This document shows, in pieces, positions 1 through 5,662 of a stretch of DNA of 11,291 bases (within the stretch, counting starts at the first letter, position 1; every line of letters begins with the position of its first letter). Origin of the DNA: 70-18 sp041691815. Lineage in GTDB: Bacteria > Pseudomonadota > Alphaproteobacteria > Acetobacterales > Acetobacteraceae. Position numbers and translations under genes: made by a program. The notes beneath the pieces were generated by a model that did not search any database, was not told the origin of the DNA, and saw nothing but the letters and a program-made list of their open reading frames with translations. The stretch lies in contig JBEPTZ010000136.1 in assembly GCA_041691815.1 (NCBI GenBank), positions 1 through 11,291 of the forward strand. Direction: 5' to 3'.

Positions 1-55
1 GGCGTGATGCATTTTTACTCCGGCACGCCGATGCATTTTCTCTCCGGCGTTGACA
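1..55. mobile_element. Putative terminal end of an IS21-family-like insertion sequence (partial)
   Basis: Two imperfect copies of a 24-bp unit lie side by side: 6-29 and 30-53, sharing GATGCATTTT then CTCCGGC. Read on the minus strand the segment begins TGTCAACGCCGG, and on the plus strand it ends TTGACA. IS21-family elements are known to end in 5'-TG...CA-3' and to carry several internal repeats next to each terminus, which fits. The sequence stops at position 1, so no istA or istB gene is visible. Placing the boundary at position 55 is inference: a perfect 10-bp inverted repeat (CCGGCACGCC at 20-29, GGCGTGCCGG at 56-65) spans it, so the true edge could lie a few bases further right. Confidence 0.5.
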
Positions 56-468
56 GGCGTGCCGGCTACTGATTCGATCACCGCATTGGAGGGCAACGCA
101 TTATTCTGGAGACCCTTAGTCGCCGGGGTGCCCCCGAGAAATAATTGAAACTCTGGGTAGGTTCGTAGCAGGGTGATGTCGATAAGCGGAGGCTTGTTGC
201 TGAGCAGTTCCCGGCCTCGCTGGGTAATCTGCACGACACCCCGCTTAGGCTGCTCCAACAGTCCTGCCTTCTTTAAGTAGGTCTTTGCCCAATGCACGCG
301 GTTGGTAATGAGCTTGGTGCCGCCACTTGGTATCTCCGCAGCGCGTTCGTCTGGGGTTAAAGCCAGTTGGTCGGCGATGTGGCCGACAAGGTCTCGGACC
401 AGCCAGCTTTTCGCTGCGCAGGCCTGAAGCACTGGCAACATGAGAGCGTCATAAGCGGGAATCGGCAC
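1..468 (-). pseudogene. mrr: Mrr-type restriction endonuclease, N-terminal domain only, interrupted by IS end
   Basis: A GTG start at 468-466 has GGAGG (473-477, minus strand) four bases upstream. The protein begins MPIPAYDALMLPVLQACAAK and stays open to position 1. The first roughly 105 residues match the winged-helix Mrr_N domain pattern: an opening like VPTYDKFIEPVL of E. coli Mrr; LTPDERAAEIPSGG at about residues 38-51; NRVHWAKTYLKKAGLLEQ at about 57-74; and ITQRGRELL at about 82-90. In Mrr enzymes this domain precedes a C-terminal PD-(D/E)XK nuclease domain that cuts modified DNA. Here host coding seems to end near codon 137 and the frame then enters the putative IS end, so no catalytic residues are present. 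The gene is probably inactive, or is the N-terminal fragment of a gene whose other half lies beyond the IS. It follows two small minus-strand ORFs. Confidence 0.7.
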
Positions 469-480
469 GGTGCCTCCAAT

Positions 481-499
481 GCGGCGTTTTGCAAGCCGC
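481..499. other. Small inverted repeat upstream of the Mrr-like gene
   Basis: GCGGC (481-485) and GCCGC (495-499) form a 5-bp inverted repeat around a TTTTGCAA loop. It lies between the stop of the 70-aa ORF and the ribosome-binding site of the Mrr-like gene. It has no T-run, so it is not a convincing terminator. It could be an operator half-site pair or a chance repeat in GC-rich DNA. Confidence 0.2.
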
Positions 500-544
500 T
501 TCCCTCATCATGAGCAAGCTCGAGGGCAAGGCAAGAGGCTCCCG

Positions 545-757
545 CTACCCGGTCTCCCGGAGGATCACCACGGCACCCGCCCGCCGCAGTTCGTCAACCA
601 GCCGCTCCGCCGAGAGCGTGGCAAGGTAAAGATCAGCCATACGGCCCCCACGCCCAGCCCGCCCGCAGATGGCCCGCCGCAGGATCGCGGCAAGTTCATC
701 GTCTGACAGGCCGTCCGGTGCGTCGTCAAGCAGATCGCGCAGCCGGTCAACCGTCAC
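545..757 (-). CDS. Hypothetical 70-aa acidic/arginine-rich helical protein
   Basis: GTG start at 757-755, TAG stop at 547-545. The protein opens MTVDRLRDLLDDAPDGLSDD and ends in RRAGAVVILRETG. It looks helical and charged, with an acidic first third and an arginine-rich middle (about residues 27-40); no membrane segment or signal peptide is visible. G/C-rich third positions throughout support real coding. The start codon overlaps the TGA of an upstream 51-aa ORF in the sequence GTGA, a usual sign of translational coupling, and a purine-rich AAGGGG lies directly before it. The Mrr-like gene starts 77 bp downstream on the same strand, so the three probably form one transcript. I do not recognise the family. 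A role tied to the Mrr-like protein is only a guess from position. Confidence 0.55.
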   Translation of the reverse strand: MTVDRLRDLLDDAPDGLSDDELAAILRRAICGRAGRGGRMADLYLATLSAERLVDELRRAGAVVILRETG

Positions 758-909
758 CCCTTGGGGGCACGCGCGGAGAGCGCACTCGTGCGCATGTTGA
801 GGCGGGCGCGAGATGCCGATTCCCAGAGACGGGAGGGCCAGAGCGCCGCTCGCGACTCGCCAGCGGCCGTTTCGCGTGCCCCGTGCAGGGATACGAGTTC
901 ACTTGACAT
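754..909 (-). CDS. Hypothetical 51-aa protein
   Basis: ATG at 909-907, TGA at 756-754. The product starts MSSELVSLHGARETAAGESR, has a tryptophan-containing middle (ALWPSRLWESASR, about residues 22-34) and a basic tail ending ALSARAPKG. The stop overlaps the GTG start of the next gene (GTGA). No clear Shine-Dalgarno site precedes the ATG. The frame is open upstream for only 12 codons to a TAG and contains no better start there. The composition is that of a soluble small protein with no signal or transmembrane stretch. The family is unknown to me. It is supported mainly by the coupled overlap and by plausible composition, so it is less certain than its downstream neighbour. Confidence 0.4.
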   Translation of the reverse strand: MSSELVSLHGARETAAGESRAALWPSRLWESASRARLNMRTSALSARAPKG

Positions 910-968
910 CCGGGAGCCATGGGGAGCACCGTTAGCCCGTAACAGCTACAGGAGGGTGTGTAAATAAC

Positions 969-1022
969 ATGACTCCACCGGGTATAAGCGGAGTTGCTGA
1001 CCGACGTGGCATCGGCAACTAG
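969..1022 (+). CDS. Possible 17-aa leader-type ORF
   Basis: ATG at 969, TAG at 1020-1022. The peptide is MTPPGISGVADRRGIGN. An AGGAGGG sequence at 950-956 lies 12 bases upstream, which is longer than ideal spacing. The ORF's second half overlaps an inverted repeat (993-1019), and further hairpins follow up to 1120. That layout resembles a leader region, but no clear regulated gene follows directly, so this may be chance. Confidence 0.2.
   Translation: MTPPGISGVADRRGIGN
993..1019 (+). other. Bulged inverted repeat
   Basis: GTTG (993-996) pairs with CAAC (1016-1019) and CCGA (1001-1004) with TCGG (1012-1015), leaving a four-base bulge and a 7-base loop. It is the first of three inverted repeats in 130 bp. 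No U-run follows, so it is not itself a terminator. Confidence 0.35.
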
Positions 1023-1062
1023 TTCAAAACGCCCACGCAAAGCCCGGCTATTGATGCCGAGC

Positions 1063-1079
1063 GCGAAGATAAACTTCGC
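1063..1079 (+). other. Perfect 6-bp stem-loop
   Basis: GCGAAG (1063-1068) and CTTCGC (1074-1079) are perfect inverted repeats around the loop ATAAA. The hairpin lies five bases before the larger terminator-like hairpin at 1085. It may be part of a structured RNA; its function is unknown. Confidence 0.4.
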
Positions 1080-1084
1080 ACAGT

Positions 1085-1120
1085 GACCCCCGTTAACGCA
1101 CAGACGTTCGGGGGTCTTTG
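1085..1120 (+). terminator. Terminator-like GC-rich hairpin
   Basis: GACCCCCG (1085-1092) pairs perfectly with CGGGGGTC (1109-1116). The stem continues after a two-base bulge with AACG (1095-1098) and CGTT (1105-1108), closing on the loop CACAGA. TTTG then CGTTCT follow, a weak U-tract on the plus strand; on the minus strand no U-run follows. This suits a rho-independent terminator for a plus-strand transcript. It is unclear which gene it ends, because none is seen just upstream. Confidence 0.45.
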
Positions 1121-1170
1121 CGTTCTAACAGCTAACGCGCATTACACGGGCGCGTGGAGCCATCCAATAG

Positions 1171-1287
1171 GACAGGCGGCTCGACGCCTTGGTGGTCGCC
1201 TACTTCGCCGGGCAGATGGCGCGGGACCAAGATCGGGCAGCCGAGGAGGCCGAGGAGAAGGCTCTCGACCAGGAATACGCCAAGTGA
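1171..1287 (+). pseudogene. Short coding remnant, charged helical C-terminus
   Basis: After a TAG at 1168-1170 the frame reads DRRLDALVVAYFAGQMARDQ and goes on in a glutamate/alanine/lysine-rich helix (AAEEAEEKALDQEYAK) to TGA at 1285-1287. GTG or TTG codons at 1189-1194, or ATG at 1216, could start it, but no Shine-Dalgarno site is seen. Composition is protein-like rather than random, which suggests the 3' end of a decayed small gene of the kind common on plasmids, phages and islands. The family is not recognised. It may equally be a short intact ORF of about 30 aa. Confidence 0.25.
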
Positions 1288-1593
1288 GCGGCTGCCGGTT
1301 CGGTAGACACCGAGAAATGGTGTGTATCACTCGATAGGCGGACCCGGCGGCCCGTCCTGGAATGCGATACCTTTTGATAGGTGAAAGCACCCCCTTCCAG
1401 CGCCGTGTCTGGCGGCGAGATTCAGAGTTTCAGTGTGTTCTGGATCATGGAACGTTCGGTCGAATTGACTCGGCGCACGTTTCGCAACCGCGGCCTCGAG
1501 TTTGCCGATTGCCGATTTTCCCCATGCAGAGGCCCGCAAACTTGCGTCGGATCGACTGGTGGTGGTGAGATGGTGGCACGGCTCAAGTAATTT

Positions 1594-1614
1594 TTGTTCC
1601 GTATTATAGAACAA
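1594..1614. promoter_or_regulatory. Palindromic operator candidate over the iclR -10 region
   Basis: TTGTTC (1594-1599) and GAACAA (1609-1614) are perfect inverted half-sites separated by CGTATTATA. TATTAT (1602-1607) inside the spacer resembles a sigma-70 -10 box; no good -35 box is visible. Short palindromes of the form GTTC-N-GAAC next to the regulator gene are typical IclR-family binding sites, and these proteins commonly repress their own genes. A protein bound here would cover the promoter. Its position directly before the iclR start codon makes autoregulation the likely role. Confidence 0.55.
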
Positions 1615-1619
1615 GCACG

Positions 1620-2423
1620 ATGACCCAGATGATCCGGGCGAGAATCCAGTCAGTGGCGCGCGCAGCGGCTTTGCTCGATGCAATGGCGTCAGGGGAGTGG
1701 GTGGCGCTGCGCGACCTGGCGCGACGGGTCGGGGTTGCCAAGACCACGGCATTCAATCTGGTGGGGGCACTGGTCGATGTCGGGATGGCTGAGCACGACG
1801 CCACGCGCGGCCTCTACCGGCTGGGCCTGCTGCATCTGGTCCATGGCCGCGCCGTCGAACGCCGGATGGACATGGTGGAACTGATCCGCCCGTTCCTGGT
1901 GCGGCTCTGCGCCGAAACCCGCGAGACCGTGAACCTGGCGCTGCCGTCGACGACCGATGCGATCATTGTCGAGAGCATGGAAAGCAACCAGACACTGCGG
2001 GTCTCCGCCTATACCGGCACGCGCGCCGATTACCACGCCACCGCCTGCGGCCGCGCGCTGATCGCCTGGCGCAGCGCGGCATTTCGCCAGGCGATTTTCG
2101 ACCTCGGGCCGCTGCGCCTGAAAACCGCACGCACCACCACCGATCTGGCGGCATTGAACGCGTTGCTGGATCGCTGCCGCAGCCAGGGCTGGGCCAGCGA
2201 GTTCGAGGAGAACGAGACCGGCAGCGCCTGCGTTGCGGCGCCGATCTTCGATGCCGAGGGACTGCCGATCGCCTCGGTGAACCTCGCCGGCCCGGCGTCG
2301 CGGTTCCGGCCGCAGGCGATGCGTGAACTCGGGGCGCTGCTGGTACAATGGATGGCCGAAATCTCCGCCACATTGCAACGGGCGGCGCAAACGCCGAAGC
2401 TTCGACCGGCAGCGGGGGGATAG
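1620..2423 (+). CDS. IclR-family transcriptional regulator
   Basis: 267 aa, the usual IclR length. Residues about 8-70 form the winged helix-turn-helix: SVARAAALLDAMASG, then LRDLARRVGVAKTTAFNLVGAL with the recognition helix near 38-51, then the wing ending GLYRLGLL. Residues about 85-255 form the effector-binding domain, with the family signature YHATACGRALIAW at 138-150 and AAPIFDAEGLPIASVNLAGPASRF late in the protein. The domain binds a small-molecule effector that sets operator affinity. The ATG at 1620 has no Shine-Dalgarno site and sits six bases after the operator palindrome; the ATG at 1629 (residue 4) is an alternative start. TAG at 2421-2423 leaves four bases before the M81 gene, so the two are probably co-transcribed. 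It most likely controls the downstream transport and peptidase genes; the effector is unknown, perhaps the imported compound or a product of it. Confidence 0.93.
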   Translation: MTQMIRARIQSVARAAALLDAMASGEWVALRDLARRVGVAKTTAFNLVGALVDVGMAEHDATRGLYRLGLLHLVHGRAVERRMDMVELIRPFLVRLCAETRETVNLALPSTTDAIIVESMESNQTLRVSAYTGTRADYHATACGRALIAWRSAAFRQAIFDLGPLRLKTARTTTDLAALNALLDRCRSQGWASEFEENETGSACVAAPIFDAEGLPIASVNLAGPASRFRPQAMRELGALLVQWMAEISATLQRAAQTPKLRPAAGG

Positions 2424-2427
2424 GCAA

Positions 2428-3924
2428 ATGGCCGCCACTACACGCGTATTGCTGGCCGGGATCTCGCACGAGACCCATACCTTTGTCGCCGAAACCACGC
2501 CGCTGGCGAAATTCACCATCAGGCGCGGCACCGAATTGCTGGGCTGCGCCGGCGATGGCTCGATGGTGGATGGCTTCCTGGAGGTGGCGGCGGCCGAGGG
2601 CTGGAGCGTGGTTCCGGTTTGCGTCTACCGGGCGCAGCCGTCCGGCCGGATCGAGCATGCGGTGTTCGAGGCGTTCTGGGCGGAGGTGGCGGCGGGGGTG
2701 CGGCAGGCTCTGGCCGAGGGGCCGCTGGCGGCGATCTGGCTGGCGCTGCACGGCGCCGGGGTCAGCACCGAGTGCGATGATATCGAGGGCGAGTTGCTGG
2801 GGCGGCTGCGGGCGCTGCCCGGGGTGGGCGACCTGCCGATCTTCGCCGCCTTCGATCTGCATGCCAATTTCACCGATGCGATGGCCCGGCACGCCACCGG
2901 CCTGGTGGGCTTCCGCGAGAACCCGCATATCGACGCCCGCGACACCGCGATGCGTTCGGCGCGGCTGCTGGCTCGATGCCTGCGCGAGGGGGTGAGGCCG
3001 CATATGCGGTCGTGCCGGGTGCCGGTGATCTGGCCACCAACCGGCACCGGCACCGCGGTTTCGCCGATGCTGGACCTGGAAGCCCAGGCGCGCCGGATCG
3101 AGGCCGAGCAGCCGCAGATCTGGGCGGTGAATGTGATCGGCGGCTATTCGTTTTCCGACGTCGCCGATGCCGGGGTGGCGTTCTCGCTGGTCACCACCGG
3201 CGATGACACCAGTGCCGAGGCGGCGCTGCAATCGCTGTGCGATATCGCCATCCTGCTGCGCGACCTGGGCCAGCCGGCGGAATGGGACCTGGACGCCGCA
3301 CTGGCGGAGATCAAGACCAAGCCCGGCGGGCCGTGGATCGTCATCGAGCCGGCCGACAACATCGGCGGCGGCACCGCGGGAGACTGCACGACGGTGCTGC
3401 GCGGCTTGCTCAGGCACGACATCCGCAATGCCGTGGTTGTCATCGCCGACGCCGAGGCGGTGGCCGAACTCAGCAAGCTCCAGCCCGGCGACACCGCCAC
3501 GCTGAAGGTCGGCGGCAAGCGTGATCCGCTGGACCCCGGCCCGGTGGAACTGACCGTCCGACTGGTGAGCCGCAGCGATGGCCGCTTCGACCTTGAGGAC
3601 CGCAACAGCCACATGGTGGGCTCTGGCGGCATCCATATCCAGATGGGGCCGTCGGCGGTGGTCGATGTCGATGGCAAGATCACGATATTGCTCAACAGCA
3701 CCAAGACCGCGCCGATGGACCTCGGCCAGTTGCGCTCGCAGGGGATCGTGCCGGAGACCAAATCGGTGATTGCCGTCAAGGCCGCCGTGGCGCATCGCCG
3801 AGCCTATGACCCGATTGCCGCCGGCAGCTACATCGTCAAGACGCCGGGCGCCTGCACCAGCGATCTGATCACGCTGCCGTACCGAAAGCTGCGGCGGCCG
3901 ATCTATCCACTGGACCCGGTATGA
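2428..3924 (+). CDS. M81-family (MlrC/microcystinase C-like) zinc metallopeptidase
   Basis: 498 aa, the length expected for MlrC-type enzymes. ATG at 2428 follows GGGGGGA (2414-2420) at normal spacing; a longer open frame upstream only overlaps iclR. The N-terminal M81 domain shows GISHETHTF (11-19), LALHGAGVSTECDD (106-118) and FDLHAN (142-147), then NPHIDARDTA (165-174). D143, H145 and H167 line up with the zinc ligands proposed for MlrC (Asp, His, His). The C-terminal MlrC_C domain carries EPADNIGGGTAGD (307-319) and ends with AHRRAYDPIA. No signal peptide is seen, so it acts in the cytoplasm. MlrC cleaves linearised microcystin and small peptides, but most family members have unknown substrates. 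Directly followed by Dpp-type importer genes, this one probably processes an imported peptide or peptide-like compound. A microcystin substrate is not implied. Confidence 0.92.
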   Translation: MAATTRVLLAGISHETHTFVAETTPLAKFTIRRGTELLGCAGDGSMVDGFLEVAAAEGWSVVPVCVYRAQPSGRIEHAVFEAFWAEVAAGVRQALAEGPLAAIWLALHGAGVSTECDDIEGELLGRLRALPGVGDLPIFAAFDLHANFTDAMARHATGLVGFRENPHIDARDTAMRSARLLARCLREGVRPHMRSCRVPVIWPPTGTGTAVSPMLDLEAQARRIEAEQPQIWAVNVIGGYSFSDVADAGVAFSLVTTGDDTSAEAALQSLCDIAILLRDLGQPAEWDLDAALAEIKTKPGGPWIVIEPADNIGGGTAGDCTTVLRGLLRHDIRNAVVVIADAEAVAELSKLQPGDTATLKVGGKRDPLDPGPVELTVRLVSRSDGRFDLEDRNSHMVGSGGIHIQMGPSAVVDVDGKITILLNSTKTAPMDLGQLRSQGIVPETKSVIAVKAAVAHRRAYDPIAAGSYIVKTPGACTSDLITLPYRKLRRPIYPLDPV

Positions 3925-4002
3925 GCGCCCCATGCTGCGATGGCGGTGACCCGCGCAGCGCGAATTTTCATGGGCGGTCGTCGCTGCCCTCGCCCTGGCC
4001 CT

Positions 4003-4009
4003 GGAGGAG
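4003..4009 (+). promoter_or_regulatory. Ribosome-binding site fixing the binding-protein start
   Basis: GGAGGAG lies six bases before the ATG at 4016, a near-ideal site that settles the start. The 91-bp gap after the M81 gene holds no clear promoter or terminator. This is the strongest Shine-Dalgarno sequence in the window and suits an abundantly made periplasmic binding protein. Confidence 0.8.
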
Positions 4010-4015
4010 ATAACC

Positions 4016-5623
4016 ATGCCGACCAACCCGAAAGCCGACCCGACCAGTGAAACATTCATCGCGGAAAGCGCCTGGCGGCTGTCGCGGCGCAGCATGCTGA
4101 GCCTGGCCGCCGCCGGCGGTGCGTTCGCCATCAGCCCACACGCCTTTGCCGCCGGCGGCGCCGACCCGAAGGCCAAGCGCGGCGGGACGCTGAGCATCGG
4201 CGCCGATGCCGACCCGATCGGGCTCGACCCGAAGACCACCACCGCCTATTCGTCGTACGACTTCACCTCGCTGCTGTACACCGGCCTGCTCCGCTGGACG
4301 CCGGACATGCAGATCGAGCCCGATCTCGCCACCGGCTACACCACGCCGGACGACACCACCTATATTTTCAAGCTGCGCCAGGGGGTGAAATTCCACAACG
4401 GCCAGCCATTCTCGGCCGAGGATGTCAAATACACCTTCGACCGGGTGCTGAACTCGGCCACCGCCAGCCGCCTCGCGGCCACCTTCGCCGGCATCGAGTC
4501 GGTAACGGTGATCGACCCTGTGACGGTGCAGTTCAAGCTGAAGACCTCGGACGCCGCCTTCCTGCGCTACATGGCGACCAACCCGGACGGGGTGATCGTG
4601 CCCAAGGGCGTCGATGGGCTGGACACCAAGCCGGTCGGCACCGGGCCGTTCAAGTTCGTCTCCTACCAGCCGAACCAGCAATTCGTGCTGACTGCCAACA
4701 CCGAGTACTACGAGGAGGGGCTGCCCACCCTCAAGACCGTGGTGTTCAAGTTCTTCAAGGACCAGTCGGCGCTGGCCTCGGCATTGCGCTCGAAGGCGAT
4801 CGACATGACCTGGTTCAAGAACCCCAAGGTCGCCGCCCTCATCGCCCGCACCTCGCATGACCTGGTCTCCGCCCCCGGGCAGACCTCGCGCACCTTCCCG
4901 GTGTGGATGAACATGAAGGCGGCGCCGATGAACGACGTGCGCATCCGCCAGGCGCTCAGCCTCGCCACCGACCGCAAGGCCTGCCTGCAAACCGTGCTCG
5001 GCGGCTCCGGCAAGGTTGGCGCGATGATCCCGGAGAGCCAGGTCGGCGGCTATGACGGAGTGTCGCCGATGCCGTTCTACAATCACGATCCGGCGGCGGC
5101 GAAGGCGCTGCTGGCCAAGGCCGGCCATCCCAATGGCATTGATCTCGGCGATTACATCGTCGTCGCCGCCAACGATCTCGACGTTGCCTGCTCGCAGATT
5201 CTGCAGCAGCAATGGGCGACGGCCGGCATCAAGGTGAAGCTGAAGCCGATGGAGACCGCGCCGCTCTTGGATATGTGGGTAAAGGGCAAATGGCCGACGC
5301 TACTGTCGGTGGCGCTGTCCTGGTCGCCCGACCCGGACGCCATCCTGCAACGCGTCGCCTCCAACGCCGTGTTCGGCAAGAACATGGGCATGCACGACGC
5401 CGAACTGGACAAGATGATCGCCGACGCCCGCGCCCAGCTCGAGCCCACGAAGCGGGCGGCGGAGAACATCGCGATCCAGCAGCGCATCGCCGAGAACGCC
5501 TATGTGCTGCAGATCTACCAGTACCCGCTGCGCTGGGAGGCGTGGTGGGACTATGTGCACGGCTACCACCCGCTGGCCGCCAATATCCGCTCCTACGTCC
5601 GGACCACCTGGGTTGATAAATAG
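4016..5623 (+). CDS. Peptide ABC transporter substrate-binding protein, SBP family 5 (DppA/OppA type), Tat signal
   Basis: 535 aa, normal for family 5. The N-terminus has a long hydrophilic lead, then SRRSMLSLAAAGGAFAI (23-39), a twin-arginine signal, with likely cleavage after PHAFA (41-45). The mature protein starts near KRGGTLSIGADADPIGLDP, the classic SBP_bac_5 opening, and continues with LYTGLLRW, PDLATGY, FKLRQGVKFHNGQPFSAEDV and GTGPFKF. It should bind oligopeptides or similar ligands in the periplasm and hand them to the permease pair encoded next. A 91-bp gap separates it from the M81 gene and 39 bp from the first permease, in one likely operon. The exact ligand cannot be read from sequence: family 5 also includes nickel, glutathione and opine binders. 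Confidence 0.93.
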   Translation: MPTNPKADPTSETFIAESAWRLSRRSMLSLAAAGGAFAISPHAFAAGGADPKAKRGGTLSIGADADPIGLDPKTTTAYSSYDFTSLLYTGLLRWTPDMQIEPDLATGYTTPDDTTYIFKLRQGVKFHNGQPFSAEDVKYTFDRVLNSATASRLAATFAGIESVTVIDPVTVQFKLKTSDAAFLRYMATNPDGVIVPKGVDGLDTKPVGTGPFKFVSYQPNQQFVLTANTEYYEEGLPTLKTVVFKFFKDQSALASALRSKAIDMTWFKNPKVAALIARTSHDLVSAPGQTSRTFPVWMNMKAAPMNDVRIRQALSLATDRKACLQTVLGGSGKVGAMIPESQVGGYDGVSPMPFYNHDPAAAKALLAKAGHPNGIDLGDYIVVAANDLDVACSQILQQQWATAGIKVKLKPMETAPLLDMWVKGKWPTLLSVALSWSPDPDAILQRVASNAVFGKNMGMHDAELDKMIADARAQLEPTKRAAENIAIQQRIAENAYVLQIYQYPLRWEAWWDYVHGYHPLAANIRSYVRTTWVDK

Positions 5624-5662
5624 CGCGCTGGCTGACCGCGGTGGCGGGCGGATGATCCCGGC

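Larger units (their letters stand above)
910..1619. other. Long gene-poor spacer between the Mrr-side cluster and iclR
   Basis: I find no convincing full-length gene in these roughly 700 bp. The open frames that exist are low-complexity, lack ribosome-binding sites or run into neighbouring genes. What it does hold is given in separate entries: a 17-codon ORF behind a purine-rich site, three successive inverted repeats ending in a terminator-like hairpin, a short coding remnant near 1171-1287, and a palindrome just before iclR. The stretch from about 1290 to 1590 shows nothing I can assign. The region looks like the edge between an acquired segment and the transport locus. Confidence 0.6.

Noticed and set aside
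1..55. The tandem 24-bp repeats as a CRISPR array
   Set aside because: There are only two imperfect units directly abutting, with no spacers and no cas genes.
1016..1035. T-loop-like GTTCAAA suggesting a tRNA or tmRNA fragment
   Set aside because: The flanking bases do not form the five-base T-stem, and no acceptor, D or anticodon arm could be folded around it.
747..1040. Minus-strand 97-codon ORF across the structured spacer
   Set aside because: Codon use is unlike the neighbours, no ribosome-binding site is seen, and it conflicts with the better supported overlapping 51- and 70-aa ORFs.
1574..1594. TGGCACG resembling a sigma-54 -24 element before iclR
   Set aside because: The required GC at the -12 position with correct spacing is missing (AGTA instead of TTGC).
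1963..5212. Very long minus-strand open frames (1963-4242 and 3968-5212) opposite iclR, the M81 gene and the binding-protein gene
   Set aside because: They lie antisense to genes with clear family motifs. Their proteins are rich in arginine, histidine and glycine with no recognisable domain, as expected for the antisense of GC-rich coding DNA.
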